Below, one piece after another: positions 46,061 through 55,995 of a stretch of 64,000 nucleotides of DNA. Source of the DNA: Porpolomopsis calyptriformis (Eukaryota > Basidiomycota > Agaricomycetes > Agaricales > Hygrophoraceae); contig OX621170.1 in assembly GCA_951640195.1 (NCBI GenBank), positions 1,116,001-1,180,000 of the forward strand, in the 5' to 3' direction. The notes below the pieces were generated by a model. That model ran no database searches. It was not told where the DNA came from and worked only from the letters and a program-made list of their open reading frames with translations. Numbering within the stretch: the stretch's first letter is position 1; every line of letters starts with the position of its first letter. The position numbers were made by a program, and so were the translations under genes.

Positions 46061-47058
46061 ATGAAATCTCTCTTTCTATTCACTGCATCCATCCTCGCCG
46101 TCGTTCTTGCCCAAGGACCTCTCACTATAAATACGCCGTACGTTCTCTCTTCCTTCTTTCTCATTCTCGCTCCAACACATTCCCAGTGCCGATGCCGTTC
46201 AGTGCGAGCCAACCCTCTTGGATTGGACAGGTGGTAACGGTACGTACAACTCCTTACTCATCTCACCCCTTCCCTCATCCTTCCTCTCTTCTCAATCCCA
46301 GCTCCCTACTTCTTGGTCCGTCATCCGTCATTCTCTTTTTTTTTATTACCTTTTTTGCCTACCCCAAAATCTTTTATCATTTCCAGAGGTCCGTTTAATC
46401 TCCTTCCCCCGAGGATTCAACTCACTTCTTTTTTAGTATCCTTCCTGGCAATACACCCGGCGGTGCTGCTCTTGAAGATCTCGGTCAACAATCTGGCACC
46501 TCCTTTACCTGGAACACCAATATCGCTGCTGGTTTGTAATATTCCTTCACTTTTTTTCCCCTTCCCTAATATACCCTCACAGGTACATCCGTCGGTCTCA
46601 CCCTCCGAGATAGTACCGGTGCTATCGCACAATCTGCCGCTTTCACCATTCAACCCGGAAGTGAGTACACAGTTTAACCTCCCTCAAAACATTTCTAATT
46701 TCATCCTTAGCTTCGTCCGCTTGTCTCGGCCAACCCCAGAGCACAGGCGCGCCCTCTGGAAGTCCTCCCCCCACATCTCCCGGAGCTACTCCTCCTCCTC
46801 CTCCCACTTCTCCTCCTGCTACCACACCTCCCTCCCAGACGACCCCAAAACCCTCTACCACCGGCCCCGCTACTTCCGGGTATATATATATTTTCTTCTT
46901 TCCCAAGTTCATTCATTCATCCCACCCCTTCTAGCGCTCCCGCCTCCAAGTCCTCTGCCCCCCCAGCTTCCACTAGTCATTCCGGTGCCGCTTCCACCCA
47001 TGCAAACCTCGGAGCGGCCGGTGTCTTTGCCGCCGCCCTTCTTGCTCTCTTGGCTTGA
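46061..47058 (+). CDS. Kre9/Knh1-like Ser/Thr-rich GPI-anchored cell-wall protein
   Basis: The ATG at 46061 gives MKSLFLFTASILAVVLAQ, a signal peptide. The small Ig-like Kre9/Knh1 N-terminal domain follows: LTINTP, ADAVQCEPTLLDWTGGNG (about 46185-46240), ILPGNTPGGAALEDLGQQSGTSFTWNTNIAAG (about 46440-46530), TSVGLTLRDSTGAIAQSAAFTIQPG. The cysteine tail (TSSACLG) precedes a Pro/Ser/Thr-rich stalk (about 46730-46880) that is probably O-glycosylated. The C-terminal hydrophobic stretch (LGAAGVFAAALLALLA) suits GPI attachment. Stop at 47056-47058. Splicing between 46240 and 46440 is not resolved cleanly: canonical signals need a 4-nt exon at about 46389-46392. Likely role is in cell-wall glucan assembly. 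Confidence 0.82.
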
Positions 47059-48118
47059 TCCATCAACATTCAATGGCTGCGCCGCGGTCATGGCCACCGC
47101 TTACACATACTAGTTTTCTTTCTACACCGCATCTTTGGACCTTCTCCATATGCTTGCCAAAGCCATCGTCATTCACTTTTTCCCCCCTTCCCCTCCCCCA
47201 AAGTAATGTGCACATAATTCATCCTACACCTTTCTTGATTCTGTGATCTTGAACACAAGATCATTCAATTCCTTTCAGACTTTTTTCTCTGCCCATTCGA
47301 TCTATGGTCGCTTTTCTTCCTACCTCCGTATCAGGATAGTGGGGACTCATATGCACCGCCCTGTTTCCAACAATCGGATGACTGTCAGGAATCATGACTA
47401 TATATACCCTCATGTTAGAAACTGTTGCCCGAGGTGAGACTTGTCGGGGGAAAAACCCGGGACGGTCAGAGATTAGCGGTGAATGCTGTAGATGCTGTTT
47501 TAACCGCAGTTGAATCGGCCAACACTCCCAACACCGGAGGACCGATATATATACAAACTCATCACCGCGTTGTCAAGACGGCTAACAACCAACCGACGGA
47601 CAGAATTCACCACTGCGTTGTAACTGATGTCCCTTCACTGCAGCGGGCCGATGTCGGACTTTTGATTTTAAAGTCCGAAAAATATACCTAATTTTAAAAA
47701 AAGAAATTACCCACCGTTTACACCGACCACCCCTTGTACACTCCTCTGTCTGACGTTTGGCACTCCCCAACATTCGGACACGGGCATGGGCATTATGGAC
47801 GCCCGGTGGTCAAGAGACAAATGCCCCCTTAATCGCTCCGATAACAATCCACCTACGTTGAGAGGAGTTTCATGCCGTGGCAACATCCCGTTTGTATCAT
47901 ACATAGATTTTGTGTAGCATTCATTGTCGAAAGCTTCCGATGGCTCTACCTAAGATGCCTCGCAGATTGTTCCCAGTTCGCCTACCCAGGTCAAACCATC
48001 AGACTTTTTGATGGAACGTAAACTTACTGCAAACGGGGCGTTCGTAGTACTATCCAACATCATTAGCCAGCTAATAAGATCGTCTAAGTTCGCAATTAGT
48101 GCGATATATCTCATCATC
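47059..48118. other. Gene-poor region with a decayed duplicate
   Basis: No protein-coding gene is supported in about 1 kb. A 9-bp perfect inverted repeat lies at 47654-47662/47670-47678. A degraded copy of the 3' end of the coiled-coil gene at 51.9 kb lies at 47916-48028 (listed separately). AT-rich stretches near 47690 and the lack of open frames suggest neutral sequence. Confidence 0.5.
47916..48028 (-). pseudogene. Decayed copy of the last exon and 3' flank of the 51.9-kb coiled-coil gene
   Basis: This segment shares a 20-nt block with one mismatch (47926-47945 versus 51779-51798) and a perfect 21-nt block (47990-48010 versus 51908-51928) with the coiled-coil gene's 3' end, same order and orientation. 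Weaker similarity lies between the blocks, and a GTAAGTTT donor-like string sits at the same relative place. The spacer is 44 nt here against 109 nt there, so there was an internal deletion, and the intron equivalent is only about 24 nt. On the minus strand a short open frame (KKSDGLTWVGELGTICEAS) remains. I infer a non-functional duplicate. Confidence 0.5.
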
Positions 48119-49544
48119 TCACAACTTGGACTGCAGCTGCACACCACCCACTCTCCCTACGTTTTTCTCACCGCACTCCCCTCGTGCCCATTCCACCATG
48201 GTGTCTACCAATAAATCTATTTGCTCCCGCGAGTTTGCCGCATGCAGACATACCCTCACACGATCCTTGCCTTTAGGGACTGTAGGCCATGTGATGGGGC
48301 GTGCATTCATACCTCGTTGACGTAAGAAGGATGAAAGCGGCCGAGGTTGGGAGGTCATGATCGGAATGATCGGTGACAGGAAAGTTGTACAACTCCAATG
48401 TGAGGTATCCAGCCCTTGGAGATGCGTCGGAAGGGAGAGAAGGTGTGGTGGTATTGCAAGCAGGCGAGGTTGCAGCTTGCGGAGGAAATAGTCGGTTAGT
48501 TGGACAAGTTTTGTGGCGAGCTTGGCGGTGAAGTCGTGAGATACAAACTCGCGGGGGAAAAAAAAAAAAAACATTGAACTCACGTCTTGAGCCTGCTGAT
48601 TTTCCAGCATATCAAACGAGCAATCTGCGGCGATTATATTCGCGAAACTGAGCGATGTGGTGTAAATCAATGGACGAGCATAATTTAACAAGTAATCGCG
48701 TATAACGGTGTTTGTTACGAGGACAGCTTGAAAAAAGAAATATAAATTAACTGAATGCTTCAGCAACGAAACACAAACCTCCCGTTGCTGCCAGTGCCTT
48801 TCCGAAAGTATGTAGACGTGCGAGGACTTTATCCTCCAAGCCAAGCATGGCGACTAACCCCCGACCTTGCGGTCCGTATATGCCAGTCGCGTGTGCCTCG
48901 TCGACCACAAGATAACCATTTCCCGCCGGAAATAGCTCCCTCAAGATGTTCACGATCTGTGAAAGAGGCGCAAACGACCCGTCCATGCTATACAAGCTCT
49001 CGACGGCCACAAACACACTATCCTCTCCCGACCGTAAATTCGGGCATGCGTCTTTAAGAGCCGACAACACCGCACGGAACGAGGTCACGCAGTTATGGTT
49101 GAATGCACGGCGTGCGGCGCGTGCCGTACGAGATGCGCGTATACCATCGTGCACGGATGCATGGATGTATTCGTCGTAGACGATGGCATCTCCCCGTTGT
49201 GGGATACAAGAAAAGAAGCTGACGTTTGCATCAAAGCCGGAGTTGAAGAGCAAGGCTGAGGGAGTGTGAAAGAAGGACGATAAACGAGATTCGAGCGCTG
49301 CATGGGCTTTACCGTTAACCAAGAGCCTAGAGCCGCCTGAACCGAGTATGTCTGGTGCAGCGACGAGCTTTGAGATGAAGAGGTTACGGAGAGTCGGGGA
49401 TTGGGAGAGGGAAAGGTAATCGTTTGAGTTAAAGTCTATCGCGTCGACCTCAGAAGGGGTGGTTTCCGGTGGAAGTCGTCGCCGTATCTGTCTTTCCTCC
49501 CTGGAGATCAGTGCGACGTTCAGCTTGTCGTCCAGCGAGGGCAT
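48119..49544 (-). CDS. BioF-like alpha-oxoamine synthase (8-amino-7-oxononanoate synthase) with C-terminal SKL
   Basis: PLP enzyme that would condense pimeloyl-CoA with L-alanine in biotin synthesis. The ATG at 49544 gives MPSLDDKLNVALISREERQIRRRLP. Key blocks are DFNSNDYLSLSQSP (about 49450), LGSGGSRLLVNGKAHAALE (about 49330), FNSGFDANVSFFSCIPQRGDAIVYDEYIHASVHDGIRAS, SLYSMDGSFAPL, VVDEAHATGIYGPQGRGL (about 48880) and the Schiff-base lysine in LHTFGKALAATGG (about 48800). The C-terminal domain ends VQLQSKL at 48119. The terminal SKL is a textbook PTS1 peroxisomal signal. Three or four introns; about 420 aa. Other alpha-oxoamine synthases (serine palmitoyltransferase, 5-ALA synthase) fit less well because of length and the lack of a membrane anchor or mitochondrial presequence. 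Confidence 0.85.
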
Positions 49545-49573
49545 TAATGACAAACGTTGCTTTGAAAGCAGCA
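49545..49573. promoter_or_regulatory. Very short divergent gap between BioF-like and CSL4 start codons
   Basis: Only 29 bp separate the ATG at 49544 (-) from the ATG at 49574 (+). An in-frame upstream ATG for CSL4 at 49547 would shrink this to 2 bp. Transcripts must share or overlap their 5' leaders and core promoters. Confidence 0.6.
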
Positions 49574-50308
49574 ATGGCTTTCACCCCGATGCTACCAGGT
49601 CAACCAATACCTTTACCTCGCGGGCCAGCACCACAGCTCGGCGACGGAATCTATATGCTAGATGGTCAAGTAAGGGCAAGCTTGGTCGGTGTACCAAGAT
49701 ATGAAGGATCCGTTGGTTCTGTTTCTCCTCCTCATTCAGCGTGTCTGATGGCCGTCCTTTATCTAGACTTTGACAATCTCTCGTGTCCGCCCCCATCCAC
49801 CAGCGCCGAATTCAATTATCCTAGGAACCGTGACTCGTTTATCTCCCCTGCAAGCCATGCTTTCAATCTCTGCTGTAGACGGTGTCCCTCTCCCTGCAGG
49901 AGAGGAGTTTACAGGTGTCATTCGCACCCAAGATGTCAGGGCGACTGAAAAAGACAAGGTGAAAATTGGGGAGTGCTTTCGGGGAGGTGATGTTGTCAAA
50001 GGGCTGGTAGTAAGCGTCGTTCCAGAAACAAAACAAAAAAAAATTATGGCGAGTATTGACATTCAACTCCTCAGATTTCTCTGGGAGACGCTCGAAGTTA
50101 CTACATTACCACCGCACGAAATGACCTTGGGGTAATATTTGCGACCAGCGAAGCAGGTGAATTTACATCATTTTGAGTGTCCATCGCCATTTTCCCCTTA
50201 ACTTTTTATGCAGGTGCAACCATGGAACCAATTTCCTGGCAAGAAATGCGTTGCTCAAAAACTGGGATGATCGAAAAGCGCAAATGTGCAAAACCGGATG
50301 TATTGTAA
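49574..50308 (+). CDS. CSL4: Exosome complex cap subunit Csl4
   Basis: Non-catalytic cap protein of the RNA exosome, which acts in 3'-5' RNA processing and decay. The ATG at 49574 gives MAFTPMLPGQPIPL. The N-terminal domain reads GDGIYMLDGQVRASLVGVPRYEG (about 49645-49710). An S1 RNA-binding domain follows: [86 protein letters not shown] (about 49905-50150). The zinc-ribbon-like C-terminus reads MEPISWQEMRCSKTGMIEKRKCAKP, with two of the expected cysteines visible. Stop at 50306-50308. Three introns; the second contains an A-rich run. About 190-200 aa, the family's usual size. Confidence 0.92.
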
Positions 50309-51888
50309 GACTTTGGATGGTCTTACTCTTTGTCTTGATTCTGTCATCCTCTGGTATTGCGGATCCTTGTTGCTGGAAGGTGTTCCCTCGATGCACTTTT
50401 CCCTGTACACGGGTAAACGGGTTGTTCTACAGAGACGGGGTCATCGGTCTCGTCTCGTCTTTTTTTTGTCCCAGAGCAATGATGCGAACCAAGACTTTGA
50501 ACATGAAACATTTTGTCAACGTCATTCCGACGATTTTTGCGCTAGTGGAGCGCTGCAATCCAGGTTCTAGTGATGATTCTCACCAATGGACTAGGAATGG
50601 AAAATGCTATCATCTGGCAGATCTCCAGCACTTCCCTTGCAATCACAGAAATAGGTCACCGCCTTGGTCATTCAAACACTGTTGGTCTGCAGTAACTGAG
50701 TCACGCTCGGAGCCGCGTTCGCGGTTCGGTTCAAGGTACCCTTATAGAGAGCGGCACTGCTCTCCATCTCTTGCATTTGGGTTTTCATTTAGATGTGGAC
50801 AAAAAGTACAATACCCTGGCTCAAGTCACCACAACAAAATCCATCGTAGACCCGATGGTGTCTAGTAGAATTTACCCCGGTTGGACCCAAGAAAGATTCC
50901 TTCAACCCGTGCGTTTTCTCTTGTTGTTTCTGTTTGAACTGACGCAAGGTGCAGTTAAATGCCATTCACCAACAACGAATATATGTATAATACAAATGGC
51001 CAGAGATCACTACCGGATCTCTTGAGGGGCTATTACATCGCTGTCCCATATCGAAAGTCAGCAATATCTACCGCACGCCATTCATGTTCAGGCGAGCAAA
51101 CTTTCCGTTTCACTCGTTTTGGCTGACTTTCAGACAGAAAGTCACTACCATATATATTAAAAACACCCACTTGGCTGCTATAGCGCACAACCCAGAAGTC
51201 GTTGCAAGATATCGCACGGGCTACGACTCCAGGTGAGTTCGATACTGCTTGATTATATTATGTTTAGTCGCTGATGACACCTAAGGGTAGCTGCATATCG
51301 GAACTCACACGAAGAGCATCTCAAGACAAGCAATAAGATTAGGTGGCTTCCTTTCCACTTGGAACCCAGACTAACGCTGTTATGATTGGATCAACGACCC
51401 GAAACTGAATGGATGGGTCCCGACACTTTAGACGAGCAGATTGGCCACGACGGCTCCGTCACGTACATCGTTTAGAAACTTTTTTTTCTGCATTGAATAC
51501 CAATGTTACCTTTAGCCCCAAAGCCTCCAACTTATGAGATGGAGGCGCCGCCATACTCAGTGATCATTCAGGCAGCATTTACACTATCAACATGCGGAGA
51601 AAGTCCTTGACCTGACGCCAACAGAATGACAGTAAACGTTAAGGGGGGACCCATTTCGATATCATAATGGACATCCCCATCTTTTATTTTTTTTTGTATC
51701 CTTGTAAGTGTAATAATTGGTTTGCGATACACGTATCAGATTAGGGATTTTCCTACAGCGCCAACATTGAGCATCACCGTCGAAAGCCTCCGATGGCTGA
51801 ACTCATCCTGCCCAAGATACTCGAAGAATGTTCCTGGCCTGGCTCTGTTTCTTTCACTGGCGACAAGACGGTTGGAATACCCAGATCG
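50309..51888. other. About 1.6 kb without a confident gene; possible remnants of a 7TM-type gene
   Basis: No intact gene can be built. Fragments in different frames have protein-like character: a hydrophobic piece at about 50316-50420 (LDGLTLCLDSVILWYCGSLLLEGV), another at about 50567-50695 (TNGLGMENAIIWQISSTSLAITEIGHRLG) and one at about 50740-50890 (LIESGTALHLLHLGFHLDV to IVDPMVSSRIYPGW). Their order recalls basidiomycete multi-TM proteins that carry an IESGALY-like helix, but frameshifts and stops separate them. They could be a decayed gene or exons I could not join. Nothing is seen from about 51020 to 51770. Confidence 0.3.
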
Positions 51889-51966
51889 TTATCGCCCTAC
51901 AATGGCCGTCAAACCATCAGACTTTTTGTTGTTGTTGATCAACGACAATAGAAAGAAAACTTACTT
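51770..51966. repeat. Source copy of the duplicated segment also found at 47916-48028
   Basis: Contains the last exon of the coiled-coil gene and its 3' flank. Two blocks (51779-51798 and 51908-51928) match the copy 3.9 kb to the left almost perfectly, with 109 nt between them. Confidence 0.5.
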
Positions 51967-53799
51967 GTGGCATCTGGCTCCAGGCAAATGTTGTGTCTTG
52001 GGCATTTCCAAAGAGATTGATCTTCCGTTTCTTTTTCTTCCCTGGATGACCACGTTCCTCGTCCTCTGCGGGCTCGGGTTGGGTACTCCCTGATCGATTG
52101 ACTGCCTTCCGTCTCTCACTGTCCGACTCTTGACTCGGCTCTCGTTTGCCCTTGGCTTCTTTCCGCCGATTTCCTTTCTTAGCCACGACCTCGACGTCGG
52201 TGTCCCCCCCGGATGCGACCTTTCGCCTCCCTCTCGCCTTCGTCGTCGTCCCGACAAACTCCACATCATTTGTTTCGTCTACAGCCGTCCCCTTATCTTT
52301 CGCTCTCCCGCTGCTTGTGTCAGCCCCGATACCTTTATCCTCCTCGGATCTCACTTTGAACGCCGGCCGGGGCTTGGGACGCGGTTTGGTTGATGAGACG
52401 GCGGGGCGGGGCGATTCGATAATTTCTTCCACTTCATTTTCTGAAGATCCCTCGGCATTACTTTCTGCGGAAACAGCCTGACGAGACGTTGTTCGCCGCA
52501 GATATCTCGTCAGCACACAGATATCAATTGGGTATCAAAACGACGTGGCCTACCTTTCCTCTTTTGACAGTGGATGGCCGGGCCCTAGCTTTCTCTGTCT
52601 CCAGTTCGGCCTTCAGCTGTGCGATCTGTTTCTGAGCCTTGGCAATCCGCTTCTCGGCCTCAGCGACTTCCGTCTTGTGTTTTTCTGCGTCCTCTTGTGC
52701 TTCTTCTGTTGCTTGCTGCCATGCGAACATTCTCAATAAGCGTTGATCGCGAAAAAAAAAAAAAAAAGGAGACCACGCTTACCCGCCATTCTGCCAAAAT
52801 TTCCTTCAATTTGGTCACCCGGCGTTTCTCCTTTTCCAAGGCGTCCGCGTTCTCTTCCACTAACGTGTTTGCATCACCCAGCTCTTCTTCAAGCCTTTTC
52901 ACCTGTACCTCAAGCTCTACGCGTCTCTTCCGCATTGTTTCTGCTTCGACCCCGCCTTTATTCTCCAGGTTCTGCCACTTGTCCAGTTGTCGTTTGATTT
53001 CGGCATCGTTGCGTTTAAGTTCATCGTTCAAACGTTCCAGTTCCACGTTGGCGGTCTGCGCGCCATCCAGTTGAAGGGTAGTCCGTGCGAGTTTGGACGC
53101 TGCAGAATCAGCAGTCGCGCGTAGATGGGCAATTTCTTCACGCAACATAGACACTTTTTCCTATGCATATATTATCAGCCAAAAAGGACGAAGATAGATA
53201 TTGATAATGACTTGACCCCCGACCTCGAGTTCATCCCTCTCCTTCAGAGCTGCCGAGTGAGCTTCGGACAAATGGACACACTTTTGCGCCAATTTGTGCG
53301 TCGCGTTTTCGTGCTGTTCCATCACAGAACGGACGTCGCCCTCGTTCTGCGCTTTCAGATCCGCGAGCTCGTCCTCGAGTTCCCAGATCCGATGGTCGAG
53401 CTCCATCTCCCTCACCTGGAACATCGTGATCTTATAGTCGCGCTGCAGCGTCGCGATCTTCTCCTTCCTCATCTCGTCCTCCTGCCGGACGGCCGCCACC
53501 CTCTCACTGTCGAGCGCGGCGACGGTGCGGAGGTGCGCGACCCGGTGGCACGCGAGGAGGGTGTCGCAGCCCTCGCGCCACTCCTCGCGCTCCTCCTCCC
53601 AGCGTGCCCGGATCTGCCGCGCCGCGTCCTTCGCGCGCACCTCTTCCCGGTGCACGTCCTCGGCAAGCCGTTTGCAGTCCTGCTCGAGCGCGCGGTTCCG
53701 TTGCACGAGGTCGTCGATGTGTGCCTGCTGAGACCTCACCATTGCCTCGCGAGGGGCGACTAGTGCTGAGCGGAGGGGTGTACCTGGCTGGAATGACAT
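51889..53799 (-). CDS. Long coiled-coil protein with basic C-terminal tail
   Basis: Family not recognised. The ATG at 53799 gives MSFQPGTPLRSALVAPREAMVRSQQAHIDDLVQRNRALEQ. Almost continuous heptad-rich helix runs from about 53740 to 52570 (EMELDHRIWELEDELADLKAQNEG; VEKVSMLREEIAHLRATADSAASKL; RRVELEVQVKRLEEELGDANTLVEENADALEKEKRRVTKLKEILAEW; KRIAKAQKQIAQLKAELETEKARA). A disordered Ser/Glu/Lys-rich tail follows with NLS-like GKKKKRKINLFG (about 52030). A last short exon (SDGLTAIVGR) ends at TAA 51889-51891. One intron has a 15-A run on the plus strand (about 52750). About 540-560 aa. It is likely a structural or nuclear scaffold, but this rests on composition. Confidence 0.78.
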
Positions 53800-53980
53800 G
53801 GTGTATTGATGATGGCGAATGAGTGGGTGTTAACGTTGTGACCTGGTTTAGATAGTCAGCAGGCATCAAAGAATGTCAATGGTGACATGCCGTCCTCCTC
53901 AATCGTGTTAAACGTACAGATTACAGTTAAATCGCTCGTACTGCACAGCGTCAGCTTGTCTACACTCTAATCTTATGCAG

Positions 53981-55162
53981 TTACCACCACACGTGCCCTT
54001 TCATCAGTCTCCTCCCAGTCCGGGCCACCCTGACGTGCGCTATTTCGCCATCAGCAAGCACCTCGGCCGCAACGTCCACCATACCACTTGGGTGCCCGAT
54101 TCTCACCGTGTCGTTGGCTGCTCGCGTACCTCCCGATCCTCTCCCCTTCGCGTCACCGTGCACGATCTGCCATGCAAGCGTGCCTTGGACTCTGGCTGCG
54201 ACCCCGAGACAGAGACCGACCGTCATAGGCACTGCGCGGTGCAGCACACCCATCGAGAGCGCGTGTATCCGTACGTCGATGCCTGATTCTGCGTCCGAGG
54301 GAGACGGTGGGCTGAGGATGGCAATCTTTGGCTGCGCTTGGGCGTCGGGATCCAGCCGCATCAGTCGAGCACTCTCCTGGCGGATGCACTCGAGAAGAAA
54401 GAGGGTGTCAGGGGTAGAGAGGGAAGTGGAGAGGTCAGGAGGGAGGGCAGTGGAGGGAATGAATACCGTTGGGTTCGTCGCGTCCACTAATGACGCGAGG
54501 ACTGGCGTCTCGGGAAAGATGGTGTGGACGGTGATAGTGTCCGTTGGGTTGCCTGTCGGGAGGAGCTTGCCGGTGCGCGCGCCACTCGGGGATATAAAAT
54601 CCAGAATGATTTCCGAGGCCATACCCGGGACGCCCGCCATCATTGTTTCCTCCCTATCCAGCACAGGAGTCACAACTTTGGAGCCATCCACCCGGCGGAC
54701 GGGGAAGGTGGTATCGACGAGTTTGCCGGTATTTGTGTTGAACGCCCGGACGGTCGCATATGTCTCTGTCATGCGCCGAGGCGAGCAAAGACCCTCGTCA
54801 AGCGCAAAGACGCCAACCATGCTGGAGAGGTTGCCGCAGTTTCCGGAATAATCGACGACACCGTCGGCAATCCCAACCTGGGCAAAGGTATACTCTATAT
54901 CGATCCCGTCCCCAGGAGACGTAGAGGGTGCGATTGCGCAAATCTTGGACAAGCTTGATATGCCACCGCCCATACCGTTTAACTGCCGTTTATAGGCTGG
55001 ATCCGGAGAACCCATGATGCCAAGGAAGATGGGGTCCCATTGGGAACGATCGACTGGGAGATTGGCGCGATTTAAAAAGATACCTTTAGAGGTACCGCCA
55101 CGAATGAAGGTTGCAGGTATGGGGTTGGGCGTTGAGGTGAGGAGACGGAGCGGGGTCCTCAT
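53981..55162 (-). CDS. PrpF-family protein (DUF453; AcnD-accessory / isomerase-like), intronless
   Basis: A single uninterrupted ORF of about 393 aa from the ATG at 55162 ([27 protein letters not shown]). Family signatures are [19 protein letters not shown] (about 55115-55060), [15 protein letters not shown] (about 54975), [19 protein letters not shown] (about 54865-54810), AFNTNTGKL and [24 protein letters not shown] sequence near 54270-54220. It shares the diaminopimelate-epimerase-like double fold. Bacterial PrpF helps AcnD in the methylcitrate cycle; other members isomerise methylitaconate or oxalomesaconate. The cysteine in GNCGN is the expected catalytic-type residue. No AcnD-like gene is nearby. 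It is intronless and GC-rich among intron-dense neighbours. Fungal relatives are known, so transfer is only a hypothesis. Confidence 0.9.
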   Translation of the reverse strand: MRTPLRLLTSTPNPIPATFIRGGTSKGIFLNRANLPVDRSQWDPIFLGIMGSPDPAYKRQLNGMGGGISSLSKICAIAPSTSPGDGIDIEYTFAQVGIADGVVDYSGNCGNLSSMVGVFALDEGLCSPRRMTETYATVRAFNTNTGKLVDTTFPVRRVDGSKVVTPVLDREETMMAGVPGMASEIILDFISPSGARTGKLLPTGNPTDTITVHTIFPETPVLASLVDATNPTVFIPSTALPPDLSTSLSTPDTLFLLECIRQESARLMRLDPDAQAQPKIAILSPPSPSDAESGIDVRIHALSMGVLHRAVPMTVGLCLGVAARVQGTLAWQIVHGDAKGRGSGGTRAANDTVRIGHPSGMVDVAAEVLADGEIAHVRVARTGRRLMKGHVWW

Positions 55163-55192
55163 GGTCACGTGAGGATTTATCTCAAGGCCAAA
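55163..55192. promoter_or_regulatory. Very short divergent gap with a TCACGTGA element
   Basis: Only 30 bp lie between the PrpF ATG (55162, -) and the neighbour's ATG (55193, +). A perfect TCACGTGA palindrome occupies 55165-55172, three bases from the PrpF start codon. Confidence 0.55.
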
Positions 55193-55995
55193 ATGTCACC
55201 TGGAAAACCAGCTGGGAACATCAAAATAGCCGTTCCTCGTCACAATGCACATCGTATCGGTGGAAAATTGATTGCCGAAGCCAGCGCCATCGCTTCTATC
55301 CAAGGCCTAAAAGTCGACCTTTACCAACCCAATTATGAACCAGCCAATGGGCTCGCTCAAGCCATTGTGGGCTAAGTTTTAACCGGGGACGTCTGCCCAT
55401 CGCTGACACCATTACAGGAAAGTGCATCGGAGTGGAACTCACTCCTGATGACGGCTCGTGCTGAGCGCGGGCCACAATGGGATGTCAATACACAGCAGTG
55501 AGTGGAAGCATGATACGGCCGCCTTCACAACCTTATTAGGCGTGTAGATTCTTGGTAGACGAGGGTTCAGATCTGTTCTACGACCCAACGGTGCTGTTGG
55601 AGTGCCAAAAGAAGGTGGAAGAGGAAAATGCATCTACAGACGCTAACCGCGACGCCAACCGCGACACTGTTCAACCCCACGAGTTTTTCATGAGCGACCC
55701 ACTCGCACCGCCCAATCACAGAGGAGTTCACCCCCACAACAACTTTGCCTATGGGGCTATTTCGTCATCCCCAGCGCATGCGCGACATGCCCCTGTTGGA
55801 ACCCCATTCAATGGCACTGCATTCAACTCGGCGATATCTCCGAGCCAGTTCTATGGCATGCATGGAAGCGAGATGGGGACGCCAGTAAGAATGGGCGTTA
55901 ATATGGATGGTCATGGAATGAATTTATCGCCTGACATGCGTAGAAGGGTAACGAGGGGAATAGACGAAGGATACCCAGGGATGCACATCAATTAA
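55193..55995 (+). CDS. Unknown conserved-looking protein
   Basis: Not recognised. The ATG at 55193 gives [58 protein letters not shown]. An intron (donor GTGGGC at about 55367; acceptor TTACAG at about 55417) leads to [27 protein letters not shown], and a second intron (about 55499-55549) leads to [27 protein letters not shown]. The C-terminal half is disordered, rich in His, Met, Gly and Asn, ending GYPGMHIN at 55995. About 230 aa. The N-terminal part looks like a small folded alpha/beta unit; the tail suggests a flexible region. There is no enzymatic motif. Confidence 0.65.

Noticed and set aside
46313..47113. 266-aa ORF across the Kre9-like gene
   Set aside because: Pro/Ser/Tyr-rich read-through of introns; the spliced Kre9-like frame fits signal peptide, domain and GPI tail.
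47654..47678. 9-bp inverted repeat that could be a transposon end or terminator
   Set aside because: Single short hairpin without flanking repeats, target-site duplication or transposase fragments.
50173..50865. 230-aa plus-strand ORF starting inside CSL4
   Set aside because: Overlaps the last CSL4 exon in another frame and has no domain; parts are considered only as possible remnants of another gene.
51270..51410. Possible C/D snoRNA (TGATGA at about 51272, CTGA at about 51400)
   Set aside because: The spacing of about 130 nt is too long for a standard box C/D RNA and no terminal stem is seen.
53125..53763. 212-aa plus-strand ORF
   Set aside because: Mirror of the coiled-coil gene; the Arg/Leu-rich composition is the antisense of Glu/Lys/Arg codons.
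54108..54851. 247-aa plus-strand ORF
   Set aside because: Antisense to the PrpF-family gene, in which all family motifs are on the minus strand.
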